The notes under the pieces were generated by a model. That model saw only the letters and a program-made list of their open reading frames with translations, was not told the DNA's origin and made no database searches. The translations under genes were made by a program, and so were the position numbers. From Acetobacter farinalis (GTDB taxonomy: Bacteria > Pseudomonadota > Alphaproteobacteria > Acetobacterales > Acetobacteraceae), in contig NZ_JAPIUX010000001.1 in the NCBI RefSeq assembly GCF_026240015.1, positions 558,001-622,000 on the forward strand: DNA of 64,000 nucleotides, given 5' to 3'. This document shows positions 60,196-64,000 of this stretch, one piece after another; the stretch's first letter is position 1, and the number at the start of each line of letters is the position of its first letter.

Positions 60196-61074
60196 CTAGC
60201 GGCTCATCAGAACCGTCAGATCGGCATGTTCCAGGATGTAGCGTGTGACGCCGCCAAGAATAAGCTGGCGCAGGCGGGAGTGGGAGTAAGCGCCCATGGC
60301 CAGCATATCGGCATCAAAGTCATGGCAGGCGGCCAGAAGGCCTTTCCCGACATCCCGGTCAACCGGCGGGAATTCCACAGCATCGGCCTTGATGCCGTGG
60401 AAGGAAAGATAGTCGATAACATCCCGCGCCTTGGGGCCACGGCGCTGATAATCCTCACAATGCAGCACGCGCACAGCCTCTGCCGTCTGTGCCCATGCCA
60501 GTGCCCCCCGCAGGGCTGATGACGATTCCGTCGTGCCGTTCCAGCCGATACAGACACGCTTGATCTCCCCCGTGGGGGGCGTGCGCGGTGCGATCACCAC
60601 AGGGCGGCCACTGTCGAACAGAACGGCATGCAGTGTTTCGGAGGAAGAGACCTCTACGCCCGAGTCAGGATGCGGCACCAGCGTGAAATCGGACAGGCGG
60701 GCGTGAGACGGCACAATCTCGCTTTCCGCGCCGTGCAGGACGTTGAAGCTGATGCTCGGCTTGTCCCACGGGAAGGGGGAGCGGGGCGGCACGACTTCAA
60801 TATCCGGATGTGTTGCCACAAACTGCTCGAACAGGGCGCGGACTTCATGCGCGTGGCGGGAGCTTTCATGTTCCGCGGCGCGCATCAGGTCTTCCACCAT
60901 GGCACCGGACAGGCCCTCGCCAGCCAGCGGGGCAATGTCCCGCCCATCGGGGCGCACATGCAGCACAGCCAGATGCGCCCCAAAGCGGCGCGCAAAGTTA
61001 TAGCCACGGATCAGTGCGGCTTCCCCGTTTGAGGAGCTCACCATGGGAAGCAGGATCTTGCGGACGTCTTTCAT
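60196..61074 (-). CDS. Universal stress protein with two Usp domains
   Basis: 292 residues, two UspA-like halves (about 1-150 and 155-292). The second half keeps an ATP-type loop, MGAYSHSRLRQLILGGVTRYIL. The first begins RKILLPMVSSSNGEAALIRGY. Tandem Usp proteins are common stress-response factors; what this one senses is unknown. GGGAGAA lies 8 nt before the start. It follows pdxH on the same strand by 72 bp. Confidence 0.88.
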   Translation of the reverse strand: MKDVRKILLPMVSSSNGEAALIRGYNFARRFGAHLAVLHVRPDGRDIAPLAGEGLSGAMVEDLMRAAEHESSRHAHEVRALFEQFVATHPDIEVVPPRSPFPWDKPSISFNVLHGAESEIVPSHARLSDFTLVPHPDSGVEVSSSETLHAVLFDSGRPVVIAPRTPPTGEIKRVCIGWNGTTESSSALRGALAWAQTAEAVRVLHCEDYQRRGPKARDVIDYLSFHGIKADAVEFPPVDRDVGKGLLAACHDFDADMLAMGAYSHSRLRQLILGGVTRYILEHADLTVLMSR

Positions 61075-61146
61075 AGTGCTGGTTCTCCCCGTTTCTGAGA
61101 ATCGGACTGGCCGGTCGGACTGGCTGGCTGGTCTGTTCCGTGATGG

Positions 61147-61782
61147 TTACGGATATAAACGCGTGACATTCCAGTGGTTTCCATCCCGCGTCCATGTGGC
61201 GCGATCATGGAGGCGGTAGGGTCTTTCCTGCCAGAACTCGAAACAGGCCGGCTCAACCCGATAGCCGGACCAGTTGGCAGGGCGGGGGATCAGATCCTGC
61301 CCTTCATACCGAGCTTCGACATCCTTCAGGCGCTGTTCGAAAATAGCGCGGTCCGCCAGTGGGCGGGATTGGTCGGAGGCAACGGCTCCCATGCGGGAGA
61401 TGCGGCTCCGACTCGCAAAATAGGCGTCCGCCTCTTCCGGGGTGACGGGGGTGACCACACCTTCAATCCGGATCTGCCTGCGCAGGCTCTTCCAGTGGAA
61501 GAGCAGGGCAACATGCGGGTTCTGCGCCAGTTCATCGCCCTTGCGACTATGCTGGTTGGTATAAAAAACAAAACCGTGCTCATCAGCGCCCTTCAGCAGC
61601 ACGATACGCGCCGAGGGGTGGCCATCGGGCGTGCTGGTTGCCAGAACCATGGCATTCGGGTCTGAGGGTTCGGTTTTTTCCGCATCCTGCATCCACGCGG
61701 CGAACAGGGTGAACGGGTTTGCCGCAAGGTCAATCAGGGCCGGTGCGGAAGCCGATGAGGAAGATGTGGTTGTTTCAGTCAT
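61147..61782 (-). CDS. pdxH: Pyridoxamine 5'-phosphate oxidase
   Basis: 211 residues. FMN enzyme oxidising pyridoxine or pyridoxamine phosphate to PLP. Motifs: AMVLATSTPDGHPSARIVLLKG, FVFYTNQHSRKGDELAQNP, LLFHWKSLRRQIRIEG and the C-terminal signature FEFWQERPYRLHDRATW with RLYP at the end. The ATG at 61782 is used; a TTG at 61800 is in frame. Both ribosome sites are weak. Divergent from fabI. Confidence 0.95.
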   Translation of the reverse strand: MTETTTSSSSASAPALIDLAANPFTLFAAWMQDAEKTEPSDPNAMVLATSTPDGHPSARIVLLKGADEHGFVFYTNQHSRKGDELAQNPHVALLFHWKSLRRQIRIEGVVTPVTPEEADAYFASRSRISRMGAVASDQSRPLADRAIFEQRLKDVEARYEGQDLIPRPANWSGYRVEPACFEFWQERPYRLHDRATWTRDGNHWNVTRLYP

Positions 61783-61897
61783 ACCCGGGTCTTTCTGCAA
61801 CGAATGGCTGTCTTCACGCTTTGTAACGAAACGGAAGAACGGTTTGAAGCGGTACGCAAGCGCTTAGGTCTTGTTTAGCACGCTGTGGTATGCGACC

Positions 61898-61923
61898 AAC
61901 CGGAACGGTTATCAGACTAATAT
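61898..61923 (+). promoter_or_regulatory. Possible fabI promoter region with a small inverted repeat
   Basis: AACCG-GAA-CGGTT (61898-61910) is a perfect 5-bp inverted repeat, followed by TAATAT (61918-61923), a fair -10, 27 bp before the fabI ATG. No convincing -35 is present. It could be an operator, but this is only a guess. Confidence 0.25.
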
Positions 61924-61949
61924 TCAAACAGACAGGTCGAGGTCACAGC

Positions 61950-62789
61950 ATGTCTTCTCACAACACCACATTGCCCGCCCAGGGCACATTGATGCAGGGC
62001 AAAAAAGGTCTGGTAATGGGTGTTGCCAATGATCGCTCCATCGCCTGGGGTATTGCGCAGGCCGTTGCGGCGCAGGGCGGGGAGATGGCTTTCACCTATC
62101 AGGGGGAAGCGCTCGGCAAACGCGTGAAGCCGCTTGCTGAAAGCATCGGGGCTTCTCTGGTGCTGCCCTGTGACGTGACGGATGAGGCCGCGCTGGATGA
62201 GCTGTTCGCCACGCTGGAGCGCGAATGGGGCAAGCTGGACTTTGTGGTGCACGCCATTGGCTGGGCAGACAAGCAGTTTCTGCGTGGCCGCTATGTGGAC
62301 ACCCCGCGTGACGCGTTCCTGACCGCCATGGATATTTCCTGCTTTTCCTTCACCGCCGTCGCCCAGCGGGCTTCTGCCCTGATGAAGGATGGCGGCTCCC
62401 TGCTGACCCTGACCTATCTGGGCGCAGAGCGCGTGATGCCGCATTATAACGTGATGGGTGTGGCCAAGGCCGCGCTGGAAGCTTCTGTCCGGTACATGGC
62501 GGCGGATCTGGGGCGTGACGGGATCCGGGTTAACGGGATTTCCGCCGGCCCGATCAAGACGCTGGCGGCCAGCGGTATTGGGGATTTCCGCTACATCCTG
62601 AAGTGGAACCAGTATAACGCACCGCTCGAACGCAATGTGACACTGGAAGAAGTGGGCGGGGCAGGGCTGTATATGCTGTCCGACCTCTCCTCCGGCGTGA
62701 CGGGTGAAATTCATCACGTTGATTGCGGGTACAATATCGTAGGGATGAAAAACCCCTCCGCCCCTGATATCTCCGTAGCTGGCGACTGA
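61950..62789 (+). CDS. fabI: Enoyl-ACP reductase FabI
   Basis: 279 residues, short-chain dehydrogenase fold using NADH to finish each fatty acid elongation cycle. GVANDRSIAWGIAQAVAAQG is the FabI cofactor loop, and the catalytic Tyr-x6-Lys is in HYNVMGVAKAALE. Also RVNGISAGPIKTLAASGIGDF. The ATG at 61950 has GAGG 7 nt upstream. aroC follows after 8 bp, an arrangement seen in other alphaproteobacteria. Confidence 0.96.
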   Translation: MSSHNTTLPAQGTLMQGKKGLVMGVANDRSIAWGIAQAVAAQGGEMAFTYQGEALGKRVKPLAESIGASLVLPCDVTDEAALDELFATLEREWGKLDFVVHAIGWADKQFLRGRYVDTPRDAFLTAMDISCFSFTAVAQRASALMKDGGSLLTLTYLGAERVMPHYNVMGVAKAALEASVRYMAADLGRDGIRVNGISAGPIKTLAASGIGDFRYILKWNQYNAPLERNVTLEEVGGAGLYMLSDLSSGVTGEIHHVDCGYNIVGMKNPSAPDISVAGD

Positions 62790-62797
62790 GGTAAACC

Positions 62798-63868
62798 GTG
62801 TCCTTCAACAGCTTTGGCCATCTTTTTCGCGTCACCACATGGGGTGAAAGCCATGGACCGGCCATTGGCTGCGTTGTGGATGGCTGCCCCCCCCGGCTCC
62901 CTCTAACGGAAGCGGATATCCAGCCGTTTCTGGACCAGAGGCGCCCCGGACAATCGGCCTTTACCACCCAGCGCAGGGAGCCGGATGCCGTGCGTATCCT
63001 CTCCGGCGTGTTCGAGGGGCAGACCACAGGGACACCAATTTCCCTGCTGATTGAAAATACGGACCAGAGATCCCGCGATTACGGGGATATCGCCCAGACC
63101 TATCGCCCCGGCCATGCCGATCTCACCTATGACCTGAAATACGGCATCCGTGATTATCGGGGGGGCGGCCGCTCTTCCGCGCGCGAGACGGCGTGCCGTG
63201 TCGCGGCAGGTGCGGTGGCGCGTCAGGTGCTGGGGCAGGGGGTGCGTATTCGCGGGGCTCTGGTGCAGCTTGGCCCGCATAAAATTAACCGGTCCCGCTG
63301 GGATTGGGATGAAGTGACACGCAACCCGTTTTTCTGCCCGGATGCCGCCTGCGTGCCGGAGTGGGAAGAGTATCTGGCCGGCATTCGCAAGGCAGGGCTT
63401 TCCATCGGCGCGGTGATTGAAGTTGTGGCGGAGGGTGTGCCACCCGGTCTGGGGGCGCCGATTTACGGCAAGCTGGATTCCGATCTGGCCGCGGCTCTGA
63501 TGAGCATCAATGCCGTCAAGGGCGTTGAAATTGGAGATGGCTTTGCCTCTGCCGCCCTGACCGGGCTTGAGAATGCGGATGCGCTCTCCATGCAGGATGG
63601 TCGGATTGTGTTTGGCGCCAATCATGCGGGCGGTATTCTGGGGGGCATTTCCAGCGGGCAGCCGATTGTGGTGCGGTTTGCCGTCAAACCGACCAGCTCC
63701 ATGCTGGCGCCGGTGCCGTCTGTCACCCGTGATGGCCAGAACAAGGACGTAATCACCAAAGGGCGGCATGACCCGTGTGTGGGGATTCGCGCCGTGCCGG
63801 TGGGTGAAGCCATGATGGCCTGCGTACTGGCAGACCATCTGTTACGGCATCGTGGTCAGGTGGGCTGA
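62798..63868 (+). CDS. aroC: Chorismate synthase
   Basis: 356 residues. It converts EPSP to chorismate with reduced FMN, the last shared step of aromatic synthesis. Signatures: TWGESHGPAIGCVVDGCPP at the start, RPGHADLTYDLKYGIRDYRGGGR (with RSSARETACRVAAGA) and GGISSGQPIVVRFAVKPTSS. Start is GTG with GAGGTAAACC. A hairpin covers its stop and the stop of the convergent osmC gene. Confidence 0.96.
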   Translation: MSFNSFGHLFRVTTWGESHGPAIGCVVDGCPPRLPLTEADIQPFLDQRRPGQSAFTTQRREPDAVRILSGVFEGQTTGTPISLLIENTDQRSRDYGDIAQTYRPGHADLTYDLKYGIRDYRGGGRSSARETACRVAAGAVARQVLGQGVRIRGALVQLGPHKINRSRWDWDEVTRNPFFCPDAACVPEWEEYLAGIRKAGLSIGAVIEVVAEGVPPGLGAPIYGKLDSDLAAALMSINAVKGVEIGDGFASAALTGLENADALSMQDGRIVFGANHAGGILGGISSGQPIVVRFAVKPTSSMLAPVPSVTRDGQNKDVITKGRHDPCVGIRAVPVGEAMMACVLADHLLRHRGQVG

Positions 63869-63881
63869 ACTTTAGCCCACC
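63859..63881. terminator. Hairpin spanning both stop codons of aroC and the osmC-like gene
   Basis: GGTGGGCT (63859-63866) pairs with AGCCCACC (63874-63881), 7-base loop. The aroC TGA and the opposite-strand TAA both fall at or in the loop. No T tract. Confidence 0.55.
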
Positions 63882-64000
63882 AGTCTGGCGTTCAGCGTGA
63901 TAGGCGCGTTGAAAAGCTTTGAGACCGGGCAGCCGGTTTTGGCCTTGTTGGCCAGAGCCTCAAACTGTTCGGGTGTCGCCCCCGGGACATCGGCTTCCAG
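63872..64000 (-). CDS. OsmC/Ohr family protein, C-terminal part
   Basis: Partial: the last 42 residues, running off the window edge. The end reads KAKTGCPVSKLFNAPITLNA, the conserved C-terminal Cys block of OsmC/Ohr peroxidases, which reduce organic hydroperoxides with two cysteines. The first Cys is outside the window. Convergent with aroC, 3 bp between stops. Confidence 0.8.
   Translation of the reverse strand: MEADVPGATPEQFEALANKAKTGCPVSKLFNAPITLNARLVG

Noticed and set aside
1..64000. Insertion sequences, prophage genes, CRISPR arrays or toxin-antitoxin pairs
   Set aside because: No transposase, integrase, phage structural protein, Cas protein or regularly spaced repeat array was seen; both tRNAs lack neighbouring integrases.

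Overview
The window is an ordinary-looking chromosomal stretch of a GC-rich alphaproteobacterium. An acetic acid bacterium (Acetobacteraceae: Acetobacter, Gluconobacter, Komagataeibacter and relatives) is the best guess. The sequence-based reasons are an alphaproteobacterial SOS box of the form GTTC-N7-GTTC in front of lexA, cobS/cobT next to a J-domain gene and bolA, a DUF4167 gene beside prmC, a DUF1178 gene beside grxC, and an OprB-type sugar porin. The genus is inference from protein character; there is no rRNA here to settle it. Gene density is high, many neighbours overlap by ATGA or TGATG, and I see no insertion sequence, prophage, CRISPR array or plasmid-type gene.

Layout. 1-1805: end of a biotin cluster (esterase tail plus a fused BioC-BioD protein). 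1799-7496: lexA with its SOS box, an OprB porin, moeA, rpmG (55 aa), an ftsB-like gene and eno. 7677-10946: a DUF3429 membrane protein and the thiamine operon thiO-thiS-thiG-thiE, followed by a repeat-rich spacer. 11137-18650: a GGDEF-EAL protein with eroded motifs, recG, sdhE and mfd. 18724-22333: an 8-bp tandem repeat, an unrecognised exported protein, and a transporter/PLP-decarboxylase pair. 22357-27674: cobT, cobS, a J-domain protein, bolA, a LolA-like lipoprotein and lipB. 27748-32524: tRNA-Leu(GAG), galU, a phosphohexomutase, moaA and a methyltransferase. 32602-36806: comF, grxC, DUF1178, DUF2147, a lactonase and ubiG. 36981-45977: lysC, a nitronate monooxygenase-like gene, a RodZ-like gene, ispG, hisS, prfA, an unrecognised exported protein and prmC. 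46226-50140: DUF4167, a tRNA with anticodon CAU, a short MlaD-like protein, uppP and an amino-acid permease. 50191-55329: an envelope block (ATP-grasp protein, DedA protein, MltB-type transglycosylase, RlpA-like lipoprotein, D,D-carboxypeptidase). 55333-60095: tmk, holB, metG, tatD and an MBL hydrolase. 60196-64000: universal stress protein, pdxH, fabI, aroC and the end of an OsmC/Ohr gene.

How the genes work together. Cofactor supply is prominent: biotin, thiamine, molybdopterin (moeA, moaA), lipoate (lipB), PLP (pdxH), cobalamin (cobST) and ubiquinone (ubiG). Genome maintenance is represented by lexA, recG, mfd, holB and tmk. Translation is represented by rpmG, hisS, prfA, prmC, metG and two tRNAs. 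The envelope genes (uppP, mlaD-like, DedA, ATP-grasp, mltB, rlpA-like, dacC, rodZ, ftsB, galU/phosphohexomutase) form the other large theme.

Nothing here is an obvious new defence or mobile system. The observations most worth a second look are the BioC-BioD fusion, the translationally coupled DedA/ATP-grasp pair inside the envelope block, the degenerate GGDEF-EAL protein, the 53-nt hairpin between ispG and hisS, and the repeat-rich spacer with a perfect 24-bp palindrome after thiE.
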